Positions 6,533-14,564 of a stretch of 14,744 bases of DNA are shown piece after piece. How positions within the stretch are numbered: position 1 is the stretch's first letter; each line of letters opens with the position of its first letter. Source of the DNA: Candidatus Kapaibacterium sp. (GTDB lineage: Bacteria; Bacteroidota; Ignavibacteria; Kapaibacteriales; UBA2268); assembly GCA_030835065.1 (NCBI GenBank), contig JAUQWR010000745.1, positions 1 through 14,744 of the forward strand, read 5' to 3'. A program made the translations under genes and the position numbers. The notes under the pieces are model-generated. The model searched no databases. It saw only the letters and a program-made list of their open reading frames with translations, and had not been told where the DNA came from.

Positions 6533-7641
6533 AAATCGGAAAAGAAAAAAATATTTACGACTGCAAAATTTTGATTGTCGATGATATACAGGAATCAGTC
6601 GAATCTCTTCGCAGATTTCTTACACTCAAAGGATTTATAGCCTATGTTGCCGAAGATGGCAATTCTGCTATTGCTAAAGCAAATAAAGTAATTCCTGACT
6701 TGATTGTTCTCGACTTGGCTATGCCTGGTATGAATGGTATCGAAGTTTGTAAGATTTTGAAAGCCGACGAAAAAACAAAGAAAATCCCAATTATTTTCCT
6801 AACTGCCATTGATACTAAGGATATGGTAGTTGATGCTCTGAATGCCGGCGCTGTAGACTATATTCTCAACCCCTACGATTTGAATGAATTGCTTCTTAGA
6901 ATAAAAATTCACCTTGAATTAAAAATTTCAAAAGAAAAAATTGAAAATCTCAACGAAGAACGTGACAGATTCTACGCTATTCTCTCACACGACCTTCGCT
7001 CTCCGTTTTTTGGTGTGCTCGGACTTATTGATATGCTCGAAAATGAATTTGAGCAGATTTCTGAATCCGAAAAAATTGAAATCATCCATTCTCTTAAAAC
7101 AACCCTTAATACTCATTACGAATTATTGAATGAGTTTATTCTTTGGAGTCAGTTCCAAAAAGGTATTATCGGTAGGAATCCCGAACTGCTCAATCTTAAA
7201 GAATTAGCCGACTCAAAATTAAATGTTTTAAATCTTATAGCCTCTAAAAAAAATATAAGCATTACTAATAATATTTCAGATTCAGTATATGCATATTCAG
7301 ACAAAAAAATGATCGGTTCAATCTATCAAAATTTGATTAATAATGCTATAAAATTTACTCCCGAAAATGGTGAAATAGTTTTATCGAGTAAATCAGACAA
7401 CTTATATAATCATATTTCTATCAAAGACAATGGCATAGGCATGAGTCAGGAACAAAAGGAAAAACTATTCAATACGGAACGTACTCAATCCAGACTTGGT
7501 ACTAATCAAGAAAAAGGCACTGGTTTTGGTCTTATACTTTGCAAAGAAATGCTTAGCCTCAACGATGGCTATATCACTATAGAAAGTGAAGAAGGCAAAG
7601 GTAGCATTTTTACTTTCTCTTTGCCTGCTTCGAAAATTTAA
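6529..7641 (+). CDS. Receiver domain-histidine kinase hybrid (REC-HisKA-HATPase_c)
   Basis: A soluble 370-residue signalling protein, with no transmembrane helix or sensor domain. The N-terminal receiver domain (about 12-130) has acidic pair Asp18-Asp19, phospho-acceptor Asp62 (VLDLAMPGMNG) and Thr92 (FLTA). The usually invariant lysine before proline is Asn114 (ILNPYD). A coiled linker (131-149) leads to the HisKA H-box with His154 (LSHDLRSPF). The catalytic domain has the N-box (QNLINNAIKF, 267-276), G1 box (DNGIGM, 300-305) and G2 box (GTGFGL, 330-335). Such REC-kinase proteins usually receive a signal through the receiver from another kinase and phosphorylate a further partner; no partner regulator gene is next to it. 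Its ATG overlaps the stop of the flippase gene, so the two are co-expressed. The stop lies 1 bp from that of the convergent mscS-like gene. Confidence 0.92.
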   Translation: MKIGKEKNIYDCKILIVDDIQESVESLRRFLTLKGFIAYVAEDGNSAIAKANKVIPDLIVLDLAMPGMNGIEVCKILKADEKTKKIPIIFLTAIDTKDMVVDALNAGAVDYILNPYDLNELLLRIKIHLELKISKEKIENLNEERDRFYAILSHDLRSPFFGVLGLIDMLENEFEQISESEKIEIIHSLKTTLNTHYELLNEFILWSQFQKGIIGRNPELLNLKELADSKLNVLNLIASKKNISITNNISDSVYAYSDKKMIGSIYQNLINNAIKFTPENGEIVLSSKSDNLYNHISIKDNGIGMSQEQKEKLFNTERTQSRLGTNQEKGTGFGLILCKEMLSLNDGYITIESEEGKGSIFTFSLPASKI

Positions 7642-7642
7642 C

Positions 7643-8737
7643 TTATTGCTTCAAATATACAGTATTAGTAGGAAATGCAAATTCAATTTCTGCTTTAGTA
7701 AATTCTTCTTTAATTCGGATATTTACTTTATGCACTCTTTCCCAATATATTTTCACATCATTGCCCTCAACAAAATATGCAACTACATAATTGAGGCTAT
7801 GTGCTCCATAATTTGCAAATGTACATCTATCAAAACTTAAATCTTCAAATTCTGAGATTATATCCTGAATAATTAATGGAATCCTTTCGAGTAGCTCAGG
7901 CTTTGTGTCGTATACTACACCAAAATCTATTTGTGCTCTTCTTTTTTCCATTCGTTTCATATTATGAAGTCTTGACTTTGTAAGGTCAGAATTTGAAAAA
8001 ATCAATTCTTCGCCTGTAAGTGATACCAATCTAGTAGTTTTTATTCCAATGTGAGCAACTGTACCTGTGAAATTATCCACTACAAGAGTATCGCCAATTT
8101 CAAATGGTTTATCTGTAATAATTGCTACATAGCTAAACAAATCTCCAAGCAAGGCTTGTGCAGCAAACGCTACTGCTACTCCACCAACCCCCAAGCCTGC
8201 TACTAATGCAGTAATATCAAATCCAATATTGCTCAATACAAATACAAAACCCATACCCCAAATTATAAAATTGACAGCCGGCAATAATGACTTAAGTATT
8301 TGTGCTTTGGTTGGTGTTTTGTCTTTGTTGAATTTCTGTTCAATTATATAATCTAATATTGCTATCAAAAACTTTACTGTATAAAAAGTGATTATTATCA
8401 CTCCAATAATATCAATTCCTCTTTCAATTTTATGATTGATTCGCAGAATATCTTTAGCAAAATACATTATTCCGAAATATTCAATCGGCTTTAATGATTT
8501 CTTTAAGTGAACTAGTAGAAACCTAAATAAAGTTTGATTCTTATTATGCCCAATTTTTTCTACCAATTTCAAAACATAATATCTTACTATCTTTATTGCT
8601 ACTATACCAAACACCGATATTAAAACAAACAACACATAATCTGATATAGAATTGTGAAGAAAACTACCTTCTAAACCCCAAGCTCTAAAAATCGAAGCAA
8701 ACCAATTACTTAAACTGTCGAGTTTCTGTTCCATCAT
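7643..8737 (-). CDS. Small-conductance mechanosensitive channel, MscS family
   Basis: A 364-residue inner-membrane channel that opens under membrane tension to release solutes on hypo-osmotic shock. Hydrophobic helices are visible at about 33-52, 85-96, 108-130 and 152-170. The pore-lining TM3 (about 173-200) is rich in alternating Gly and Ala (ALVAGLGVGGVAVAFAAQALLGDLFS), the hallmark of the family. The beta domain follows (DKPFEIGDTLVVDNFTGTVAHIGIKTTRLVSLTGEELIFSNS in outline) and then the alpha/beta C-terminal cage domain to FPTNTVYLKQ. It has more N-terminal helices than E. coli MscS (286 residues), as in many medium-size relatives. The frame is open back to 8932, but that would add 65 polar residues overlapping the divergent dehydrogenase gene, so ATG 8737 is used (a second ATG follows directly at 8734). 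No strong ribosome site. Confidence 0.9.
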   Translation of the reverse strand: MMEQKLDSLSNWFASIFRAWGLEGSFLHNSISDYVLFVLISVFGIVAIKIVRYYVLKLVEKIGHNKNQTLFRFLLVHLKKSLKPIEYFGIMYFAKDILRINHKIERGIDIIGVIIITFYTVKFLIAILDYIIEQKFNKDKTPTKAQILKSLLPAVNFIIWGMGFVFVLSNIGFDITALVAGLGVGGVAVAFAAQALLGDLFSYVAIITDKPFEIGDTLVVDNFTGTVAHIGIKTTRLVSLTGEELIFSNSDLTKSRLHNMKRMEKRRAQIDFGVVYDTKPELLERIPLIIQDIISEFEDLSFDRCTFANYGAHSLNYVVAYFVEGNDVKIYWERVHKVNIRIKEEFTKAEIEFAFPTNTVYLKQ

Positions 8738-8812
8738 TATTTCTATTGAAAAATGCGACAAATTTATTAATTTAAAATTAAAATTACGTATTAAACTCTT
8801 AGGTATTTGATT

Positions 8813-9580
8813 ATGGCAAAAAATGTGCTTATTAGCGGAGCTTCGCAAGGAATTGGTGCTGCTTTGGCTTTGGAATATGCAAATCAAGGGCACAACATAT
8901 TTCTTATTGCCCGCAATGAGTCTGCTCTCCAAGATCTTTGCTCTAAAATCAAAGAAAAAAATGTAGAAGCATACTATTCAGTGTGTGATGTTTCTAATAT
9001 CAATCAAGTGAAAAACTCGGTCGATTTGGCTCTTCAATCAATGAATTCTATCGATATTGCTATACTAAACGCAGGAATTATGGGATCTGAAAGAATTTCT
9101 GCATTAGATGCTAATAACTTTAAATCAATTTATGACGTAAATGTATTCGGTATTGTTAATTTCTTAGAGTGCATTGTTCCAATAATGATTAATCAAAAGC
9201 AAGGCACTATTGCTGGAATAGGCTCATTAGCAGATTCTAGAGGATTTCCTGGTTCGGCGGCATATTCAAGTTCTAAAGTTGCAGTTCGCAATTTGCTGGA
9301 ATCTGCAAGAGTAGAGCTAAAAAGCTATGGAATCAAAGTTATAACCGTCCGCCCCGGATTTATAAGAACAAATATGACATCAAAAAATAATTTTAAAATG
9401 CCTTTTCTTATGGATGCAGACAAAGCAGTAAAGGGAATTTCAGATGCAATCAACTCAGGCAAATCCATTTATAGTTTTCCTATGCCATTGTATTTGCTTA
9501 CTCACTTAGCAAAACTAATCCCTAATTCTATATACGACTCTATTCTATCTAATTGGGCAAAAAAGAATGGAAAAGTCTGA
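8813..9580 (+). CDS. Short-chain dehydrogenase/reductase (classical SDR)
   Basis: A 255-residue NAD(P)-dependent oxidoreductase with every classical SDR element. These are the cofactor motif SGASQGIG (8-15, the TGxxxGxG site), NAG at 86-88 (LNAGIM), Asn110 of the catalytic tetrad (DVNVFG), Ser138, and Tyr151-x3-Lys155 (YSSSK), with PG at 181-182 (RPGFIRT). The Arg34 after the second strand (LIARNES) hints at NADP(H) preference. The C-terminal stretch (about 212-240: YSFPMPLYLLTHLAKLIPNSIY) is hydrophobic and may bind membrane or a lipid substrate, as in relatives annotated as acyl or sterol-type reductases; substrate unknown. The ATG at 8813 is preferred to a TTG two codons upstream. It is divergent from the MscS gene with a 75-bp shared upstream region and stands alone before the next operon. 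Confidence 0.92.
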   Translation: MAKNVLISGASQGIGAALALEYANQGHNIFLIARNESALQDLCSKIKEKNVEAYYSVCDVSNINQVKNSVDLALQSMNSIDIAILNAGIMGSERISALDANNFKSIYDVNVFGIVNFLECIVPIMINQKQGTIAGIGSLADSRGFPGSAAYSSSKVAVRNLLESARVELKSYGIKVITVRPGFIRTNMTSKNNFKMPFLMDADKAVKGISDAINSGKSIYSFPMPLYLLTHLAKLIPNSIYDSILSNWAKKNGKV

Positions 9581-9613
9581 AACTAATATTTTTAAAATAT
9601 ATCAGTAGTAGTC

Positions 9614-9635
9614 AAATTCTCAAATGAGTTTTTTT
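9614..9635 (+). terminator. Weak possible terminator after the SDR gene
   Basis: CTC (9619-9621) and GAG (9626-9628), with flanking A/T pairs and a small bulge, form a short hairpin directly followed by seven T (9629-9635). The stem is poor, so the call rests mostly on the T tract and the position 40 bp after the stop. Confidence 0.25.
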
Positions 9636-9684
9636 ATATACTTTATAAATCTTTTCGTATTTTTGTAGCTTATTATTAATATAA

Positions 9685-10227
9685 ATGAACGACATGGAAA
9701 AATATAACAAAACATTGAAGATACTGATAACCATACTCGCATTAGGCTTTATCGTTTGGTTTGGCGGTTCAATTATTCGCTCTGCAATCGGATATGATTT
9801 ATTCCATCCCGATGCACAATTAGTTTTGAAAGAAAATTATTCGAATGAAATAAAAATGCACTCTGTCTATTTGTTTAGCACTCTAAGTTTATATACCGAT
9901 ATTGGATATATAGCAGCTTTTTTTGCTTCTCTTTCTATTATGCTCTACTTGCGTAAGCAGTTAAAGCAACACGGTTGGCTTTTCATGTCTTTAGTTCTTT
10001 TCTTAGTAGCATCTCCAGTTCAGTTTTATATGATTTATTCAGATATACAACTGTCTTTAGCTGTTATTTATTCCAATGTAAAAGACTTTGCCAATCCAAT
10101 AGTTCAAGAATTTTTCTACGACAGATTTAAAAGCATTACTTTGACTACAGCCAGTAGTCTTGCATATTTGGCTAATATAACTGCTTTATTGTATGTGATT
10201 TGGCGACCACTCGATTCTTCAAAATAA
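9685..10227 (+). CDS. Hypothetical four-helix membrane protein
   Basis: A 180-residue protein I do not recognise. Four hydrophobic segments are clear: about 10-33 (starting LKILITILALGFIVWFGGSI), 68-90, 97-118 and 151-173. The soluble loop between helices 1 and 2 (34-67) is mixed polar with an aromatic region (YDLFHPDAQLVLKENYSNE). The short segment 119-150 carries acidic and aromatic residues. Both ends are predicted cytoplasmic (Lys-rich N-terminus, Arg/Lys near the C-terminus). There is no catalytic motif. ATG at 9685 is the first of two close starts (9694 is the other); neither has a Shine-Dalgarno site. An 8-bp TATTTTTG at 9658-9665 fits the TAnnTTTG -7 box but has no matching upstream box. 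It heads a five-gene run on the plus strand; its stop TAA is 11 bp before the chosen start of the next gene. Confidence 0.75.
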   Translation: MNDMEKYNKTLKILITILALGFIVWFGGSIIRSAIGYDLFHPDAQLVLKENYSNEIKMHSVYLFSTLSLYTDIGYIAAFFASLSIMLYLRKQLKQHGWLFMSLVLFLVASPVQFYMIYSDIQLSLAVIYSNVKDFANPIVQEFFYDRFKSITLTTASSLAYLANITALLYVIWRPLDSSK

Positions 10228-10238
10228 TGGAGAAACAC

Positions 10239-10532
10239 ATGAAACCAAAAGAACTTAACGAAGAATTACTAGATTTGGCAAAAAAAGCCGGAATTGTAAT
10301 TCGCAAAGAAAACGGCAGATTTAAAAGTGGCTATTGTGTGGTAAACGAAAATAAACTTATTATTATCAATAAAACTACACCAATAGAAAGAATATCCGGA
10401 ATAGTGGCACGTACTCTGGCTCTCCACAATTTGGACGATATTTTTGTCAAGCCGGCTGTCAGAGAATTTATTGAAAGCGAAGCTGCTTCTGCTCAAAAAG
10501 AAAAAGATTTCAACTTAGTTATCAATTATTAG
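10239..10532 (+). CDS. Conserved-looking small protein of unknown function (97 aa)
   Basis: A 97-residue soluble protein that I do not recognise. It is predicted alpha/beta: an N-terminal helix (KELNEELLDLAKKAGIVIR), a beta-hairpin rich in Lys/Asn (FKSGYCVVNENKLIIINKT), a basic helix (ERISGIVARTLALHNL) and a C-terminal acidic helix (AVREFIESEAASAQKEKDF). No cysteine pairs, signal peptide or membrane helix. The start at ATG 10239 is decided by a GGAG at 10229-10232 with 6-nt spacing, one of the better ribosome sites in the window. The frame also contains ATG 10227, which overlaps the stop of the upstream gene (TAATG), and a TTG at 10200. It sits 11 bp after the membrane-protein gene and 26 bp before the hexapeptide gene, so it is co-transcribed. 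Confidence 0.8.
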   Translation: MKPKELNEELLDLAKKAGIVIRKENGRFKSGYCVVNENKLIIINKTTPIERISGIVARTLALHNLDDIFVKPAVREFIESEAASAQKEKDFNLVINY

Positions 10533-10558
10533 TTTGTTTGATTAAATAATAAATAAAT

Positions 10559-11104
10559 ATGCATTTAGAAACAGGTAACAACGGCAGTATTATTTCTTAT
10601 AAAGGCATGTCTCCAAAAATTCATCCCTCAGCATTTATATGCGAAGGCGTTAGAATTATTGGTGATGTCGAAATTGGCGAAAACGTATCGATTTGGTATA
10701 ATACTGTGATTCGTGGCGATGTCCATCATATTAAAATTGGTGATAGAACAAATATTCAAGACATGAGCATGCTTCATGTTACTAACAACGTCTATCCATT
10801 AGTTATTGGCAACGACGTATCGATTGCACACAGCGTATCACTTCATGGCTGCACTCTCAAAGATGGCTGCCTTATTGGAATTGGGGCTATTGTGCTCGAT
10901 GGTGCTGTGGTTGGCGAAGGAGCCTTGGTTGCTGCTGGCGCTTTAGTTCGCGAAGGATTTGAAGTACCTCCACATACTCTTTTTGCTGGCGTACCCGGAA
11001 AAGTTATTCGCGAGCTTACTCCTCAAGAACGCCAAAGAGTATCCAGTACTCCGACTAATTATATTAAATATGCCGCAGAATATCGTGCGGGATTAGATAA
11101 ATAA
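10559..11104 (+). CDS. Gamma-carbonic anhydrase-like hexapeptide-repeat protein
   Basis: A 181-residue left-handed beta-helix protein. Hexapeptide repeats with the [LIV]-G-x4 pattern run from about residue 32 to 130 ([53 protein letters not shown]), followed by the C-terminal helix (LTPQERQRV onwards). The three zinc-binding histidines of gamma-class carbonic anhydrases are in place: His73 (MLHVT), His91 and His96 (AHSVSLHGC). The conserved Arg52, Asp54 (IRGDVHHI) and Gln67 (NIQDMS) are also present. The acidic residues used for proton transfer in archaeal Cam are not evident, as in the CamH/YrdA/PaaY branch, so carbonic anhydrase activity is likely but not certain. The homotrimer is expected to be cytoplasmic. 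The protein is of normal length. ATG 10559 has no Shine-Dalgarno site and lies 26 bp after the preceding gene. Confidence 0.9.
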   Translation: MHLETGNNGSIISYKGMSPKIHPSAFICEGVRIIGDVEIGENVSIWYNTVIRGDVHHIKIGDRTNIQDMSMLHVTNNVYPLVIGNDVSIAHSVSLHGCTLKDGCLIGIGAIVLDGAVVGEGALVAAGALVREGFEVPPHTLFAGVPGKVIRELTPQERQRVSSTPTNYIKYAAEYRAGLDK

Positions 11105-11118
11105 TCATAAAATTGATT

Positions 11119-11643
11119 ATGAAACTCGAAAAGTTCAAAGCAAAAATTCAATCCATTTTCGGCATTTCTTCTGCCGAACTTGTCATTGTTGTGATTGTAA
11201 TTTCCGGACTTGCAATTGGTGTTGCATTCAAAGATTACTATGCTCCTTATCATGAAAACTTCTCGAGCAAAATTAAAACATTAGAGCATGAATTAGCAGC
11301 AGCAAACGATAGCCTTGCTGCTGCTCATCAATCTTCTTTTATCGGCACCAACACCGAAAGCCAGCCCGATTCCAGCCTGGCTTCTGCCGATACTATTGTT
11401 CAAAAAGAACAATTCTTCCCATCAAATCAAAAAAGTAAAAAAGAAAATTTTAGTGGTCAGATAAATCTCAATACAGCTTCGAAAGTAGAACTAATGCAAC
11501 TACCCGGTATTGGCGAAAAAACCGCCCTTAGCATTATTGATTACCGCAAGGCAAAGCCTTTTCGTTCTATCAACGATATAATGAATATAAAAGGTATCGG
11601 GCAAAAAAAATTCGAGAAAATTAAGATTCACATTAAAGTTTAA
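11119..11643 (+). CDS. Membrane-anchored ComEA-type helix-hairpin-helix DNA-binding protein
   Basis: A 174-residue protein. A basic N-terminus ([10 protein letters not shown]) precedes a transmembrane helix at about 19-36 ([19 protein letters not shown]), then a coiled-coil segment (50-70, [19 protein letters not shown]), a flexible Ser/Gln linker, and a C-terminal ComEA domain (113-174). The ComEA domain starts [22 protein letters not shown] and contains two helix-hairpin-helix motifs with LPGIGEKTA (128-136) and IKGIGQKKF (157-165). ComEA proteins bind double-stranded DNA without sequence specificity and serve DNA uptake in competent bacteria. Short membrane-anchored relatives are widespread and not always competence-linked. 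With the DNA-binding domain after the membrane helix it should face the periplasm. No other competence gene is adjacent, although a PilM-like fragment lies at the left edge. ATG 11119 is preferred to a TTG two codons upstream. It lies 14 bp after the hexapeptide gene and 3 bp before hemW. Confidence 0.88.
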   Translation: MKLEKFKAKIQSIFGISSAELVIVVIVISGLAIGVAFKDYYAPYHENFSSKIKTLEHELAAANDSLAAAHQSSFIGTNTESQPDSSLASADTIVQKEQFFPSNQKSKKENFSGQINLNTASKVELMQLPGIGEKTALSIIDYRKAKPFRSINDIMNIKGIGQKKFEKIKIHIKV

Positions 11644-11646
11644 TTT

Positions 11647-12792
11647 ATGCTTTCAAAATCAATCGGATTATACATCCATTTCCCATTTTGTACAAAGAAA
11701 TGCTACTATTGCGATTTCTATTCTATAACTGAGTTAAATTTAATCGAAAAATTTACAAATTCGCTTCTAAAAGAAATGGATTTGAGATTTGCTAATTTCA
11801 AGCGCCCTAGCTTAAGCTCTATTTTTTTTGGTGGAGGCACTCCTTCTCTTCTCAATCCAAAACAAATGGAAAAAATATTTGAGAAAATTTATTATTACTG
11901 CGACTTAGACGATAATGCTGAGATTAGCGTAGAATGCAATCCAAATTCTGCTGATATCGAAAATTTTAAATCATACAAATCGCTTGGAGTGAATAGGCTT
12001 AGCATTGGAGTTCAATCATTCAATCCTGAAGAATTGAAATTCCTCCAAAGAATTCATTCGCCTAAAGAAGCCATTTATGCACTAGAGCAAGCAGTAGCAA
12101 CTTTTGGAAATGTCAATGCCGACTTTATTTACTCTGTTCCCGGGCAGACTTTATCTAGCCTTATCAGCACTATCAATACAGCTTTATCTACCGGTATTAC
12201 ACATCTATCGGCTTATAGCTTAATATTTGAAGAAGGCACCGGATTATACAATGCTATGAAAATGGGAAGAGTAAGACCTGCCGAAGACGAAGATGATGCC
12301 AATTACTATAATATATTAGTAGAACTAATGCATAATGCCGGTTTCAATCATTATGAAGTATCTAATTATGCAAAACCTGGATTAGAATGCCGCCACAACC
12401 TTAATTATTGGCATTGCGGCGAGTATGTTGCATTTGGTCCATCGGCTCACGGCTATCTCAATTCATTCAGATATTCCAACGTCAGAGACTTGGCAAAATA
12501 TACAAAGATTATCGATTCAGGCAATATGCCTCAAGACTATCAGGAGCATATAGATTTGGAAAAACAAATAGAAGAAAGAATTTTTTTAGAGTTGAGAGCA
12601 GATGGTTTTGATTTGGATAATTTTTGTTCAGAATTTGAAATTCAGCCCAAAAATGAATTTTTCGACTATGTAAAAACGCTCGCAAACGGTGAATTTCTCT
12701 TAATAGATAAGCCAAAACTACGGCTCTCAGACAAGGGATATTACCTGTGTGATGAAATTACGATAAATTTTCTTAAATTACTAAATAAATAA
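11647..12792 (+). CDS. hemW: Radical SAM haem chaperone HemW (coproporphyrinogen III oxidase-like)
   Basis: A 381-residue radical SAM enzyme-fold protein, close to the usual HemW length. The [4Fe-4S] cluster motif CxxxCxxC is Cys15, Cys19, Cys22 (HFPFCTKKCYYCDFYS). GGGTPS at 62-67 binds S-adenosylmethionine. The segment LSIGVQSFNPEELKFLQRIHS is typical of the HemN/HemW family. The HNxxYW motif at 250-255 (RHNLNYW) and the later GPSAHGY are characteristic of the HemW haem-binding branch rather than true HemN. HemW binds haem and helps insert it into respiratory proteins; it lacks coproporphyrinogen dehydrogenase activity in studied cases. A C-terminal HemN domain (about 300-381) completes it. 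It starts at ATG 11647, 3 bp after the preceding stop, and closes the five-gene run. An all-A/T inverted repeat overlaps its stop codon, but there is no convincing terminator. Confidence 0.92.
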   Translation: MLSKSIGLYIHFPFCTKKCYYCDFYSITELNLIEKFTNSLLKEMDLRFANFKRPSLSSIFFGGGTPSLLNPKQMEKIFEKIYYYCDLDDNAEISVECNPNSADIENFKSYKSLGVNRLSIGVQSFNPEELKFLQRIHSPKEAIYALEQAVATFGNVNADFIYSVPGQTLSSLISTINTALSTGITHLSAYSLIFEEGTGLYNAMKMGRVRPAEDEDDANYYNILVELMHNAGFNHYEVSNYAKPGLECRHNLNYWHCGEYVAFGPSAHGYLNSFRYSNVRDLAKYTKIIDSGNMPQDYQEHIDLEKQIEERIFLELRADGFDLDNFCSEFEIQPKNEFFDYVKTLANGEFLLIDKPKLRLSDKGYYLCDEITINFLKLLNK

Positions 12793-12826
12793 TTTTAATT
12801 AAGAAATTATTAAGTTTATAATAAAT

Positions 12827-12857
12827 ATTATTAAATTTGTTCGTCATTATTAAATTG
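12827..12857 (+). promoter_or_regulatory. Promoter-region repeat upstream of pckA
   Basis: The 112-bp gap before pckA holds two near-identical copies of ATTATTAAATT(T)G at 12827-12839 and 12846-12857, spaced 19 bp apart. TAAATTTG (12832-12839) matches the TAnnTTTG -7 consensus but has no clear -33 partner; the repeat may instead be a regulator site. The repeat is seen; the role is a guess. Confidence 0.3.
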
Positions 12858-12904
12858 TTTTATATATGTTTTTTGAAGTATAATTATTTAGATTGGAGCT
12901 AAAA

Positions 12905-14512
12905 ATGAGCACAACAGGGACAAGCCCTTATTTAGAGCCGGGCTTGGAATACTTAGGGTTCAGAAATCTTAACAAAGTTCATTGGCATCACACAACACCA
13001 ATGCTATACGAACATGCAATTCGCAACAACGAAGCAATTCTTTCACATCTTGGACCACTCGTAGTATCAACCGGCAAAATTACTGGCCGCTCTCCTAACG
13101 ATAAATATATCGTTAAAGACGAATTAACTGCAAATACAGTTAACTGGGGCAAGACTAATGTGCCTTATGATCCACACAAATTTGATATGCTCTACGAAAG
13201 AGCTTTAGCTTATTTGCAAAATAGAGATATTTATGTACAAGATGCTTGGGCTGGCGCAGACGACAACTTCAAAGTGCCGATCCGAGTTGTTACTCTTTAT
13301 GCTTGGCAAGCTTTGTTTGCCCGCAATATGTTCCGTAGAGTTTTAGACAAAGAAGAATTAAAGAGCTTCGTCCCTCAATTTACTGTTATTGCTCTTCCAA
13401 ACTTCCTTGGCTGCCCGGTTTTGGATGAAATTAATTCCGAAACATTTATTATGGTCAACTTTAAAAAGAAAGTTGTTTTGATTGGTGGCACTCACTATGC
13501 CGGCGAAATCAAAAAATCTATTTTCACTATTCTCAATTACTTGCTTCCTGTGCAAGGTGTTATGGGCATGCACTGCTCTGCTAACCTTGGCAAAGATGGA
13601 GATACAGCCCTTTTGTTCGGTCTTTCTGGTACCGGCAAAACTACTCTTTCAGCCGATCCTAACCGCGCTCTTATTGGCGATGACGAACATGGCTGGAGCG
13701 ACGAAGGCATTTTCAACTTCGAAGGCGGTTGCTATGCTAAAGTTATTCGTCTATCTGCAGAAGCTGAACCTGAAATCTGGGAAACTACTCGCAAATTCGG
13801 TACTATATTAGAAAATGTTGTTCTCGATATTCACGATCGCAGAGTTGATCTTGATGATGCAAGCATGACTGAAAACACTCGTGCTGCTTATCCTCTTACT
13901 CATTTGAACAACATCATTCCTAATGGAAAAGGCGGACATCCAAAAAATATCATATTCCTTACTGCTGATGCTTTTGGCGTGCTTCCTCCAATTTCTCGCT
14001 TAACTACCGAACAGGCTATGTATCAATTCTTGCTTGGTTATACTGCTAAAGTTGCCGGCACTGAAAAAGGCGTAACCGAACCTCAAGCTACTTTCAGTAC
14101 TTGCTTTGGTGCTCCATTTATGCCTTTGCACCCAAGTGCTTATGCAAACTTGCTCGGCAAGAAAATTAAAGAACATAATGCAAAAGTTTGGTTGGTAAAT
14201 ACCGGCTGGACTGGCGGTCCTTATGGTGTTGGTCATAGAATTTCAATAAAGCATACTCGCGCTTTATTGAATGCTGCATTAGAAGGCAAACTCGATAATG
14301 TTCAATATGCGAACGACCCAGTATTTGGCTTGGCTGTTCCTACAGTTTGCGATGGAGTTCCTTCCGAAATTCTTATGCCTAAAAATACTTGGGATAATAA
14401 AGAAGCTTATGATGCTAAAGCTAAGGATTTGGCTGGCAGATTCCGCGAAACTTTCAAACAATACGAACCTTTCGTTGATGATGCAGTAAAAGCTGCTGGT
14501 CCTACTGCTTAA
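12905..14512 (+). CDS. pckA: Phosphoenolpyruvate carboxykinase (ATP)
   Basis: ATP-dependent PEP carboxykinase, 535 residues, which interconverts oxaloacetate + ATP and phosphoenolpyruvate + ADP + CO2. It is a cytoplasmic gluconeogenic or, in fermenters, PEP-carboxylating enzyme. Diagnostic residues are present: substrate-binding Arg62 in GRSPNDKY, metal ligands Lys205 (HYAGEIKKS), His223 (MHCSAN) and Asp260 (IGDDEHGW), the kinase P-loop GLSGTGKTT at 239-247, and Arg residues of FNFEGGCYAK... and NTRAAYP (324-330). The C-terminal lid contains LVNTGWTGG and GVGHRISIKHTRALL. Length matches the family (E. coli 540). The start is ATG 12905: GGAG at 12895-12898 gives a good ribosome site 6 nt upstream, and the in-frame TTG at 12893 overlaps that site, so it is rejected. 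It is probably transcribed alone, with its own upstream region and a strong terminator 24 bp after the stop. Identification is secure. Confidence 0.97.
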   Translation: MSTTGTSPYLEPGLEYLGFRNLNKVHWHHTTPMLYEHAIRNNEAILSHLGPLVVSTGKITGRSPNDKYIVKDELTANTVNWGKTNVPYDPHKFDMLYERALAYLQNRDIYVQDAWAGADDNFKVPIRVVTLYAWQALFARNMFRRVLDKEELKSFVPQFTVIALPNFLGCPVLDEINSETFIMVNFKKKVVLIGGTHYAGEIKKSIFTILNYLLPVQGVMGMHCSANLGKDGDTALLFGLSGTGKTTLSADPNRALIGDDEHGWSDEGIFNFEGGCYAKVIRLSAEAEPEIWETTRKFGTILENVVLDIHDRRVDLDDASMTENTRAAYPLTHLNNIIPNGKGGHPKNIIFLTADAFGVLPPISRLTTEQAMYQFLLGYTAKVAGTEKGVTEPQATFSTCFGAPFMPLHPSAYANLLGKKIKEHNAKVWLVNTGWTGGPYGVGHRISIKHTRALLNAALEGKLDNVQYANDPVFGLAVPTVCDGVPSEILMPKNTWDNKEAYDAKAKDLAGRFRETFKQYEPFVDDAVKAAGPTA

Positions 14513-14535
14513 TCTTTTGATTTCTTTTCTTTTAG

Positions 14536-14564
14536 AGGGCTGTATCTCGCGATTCAGCCCTTTT
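14536..14564 (+). terminator. Rho-independent terminator after pckA
   Basis: AGGGCTG (14536-14542) pairs with CAGCCCT (14555-14561). Inside, ATC (14544-14546) pairs with GAT (14551-14553) around a TCGC loop, with a single T-T mismatch between the two stems. A TTTT run follows (14561-14564). It lies 24 bp after the pckA stop and directly abuts the stop codon of the convergent reading frame at 14565. Confidence 0.85.

Noticed and set aside
8738..8932. 65-residue N-terminal extension of the MscS protein
   Set aside because: It would overlap the divergent dehydrogenase coding sequence, has a polar composition unlike the family, and two adjacent ATG codons at 8737 and 8734 give a normal MscS start.
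12788..12811. Inverted repeat AATAATTT / AAATTATT at the hemW stop as a terminator
   Set aside because: The stem is A/T only, overlaps the stop codon and lacks a proper T run; stability would be too low to call it a terminator.
12893..12904. TTG start at 12893 for pckA
   Set aside because: The TTG overlaps the GGAG ribosome binding site that serves ATG 12905.
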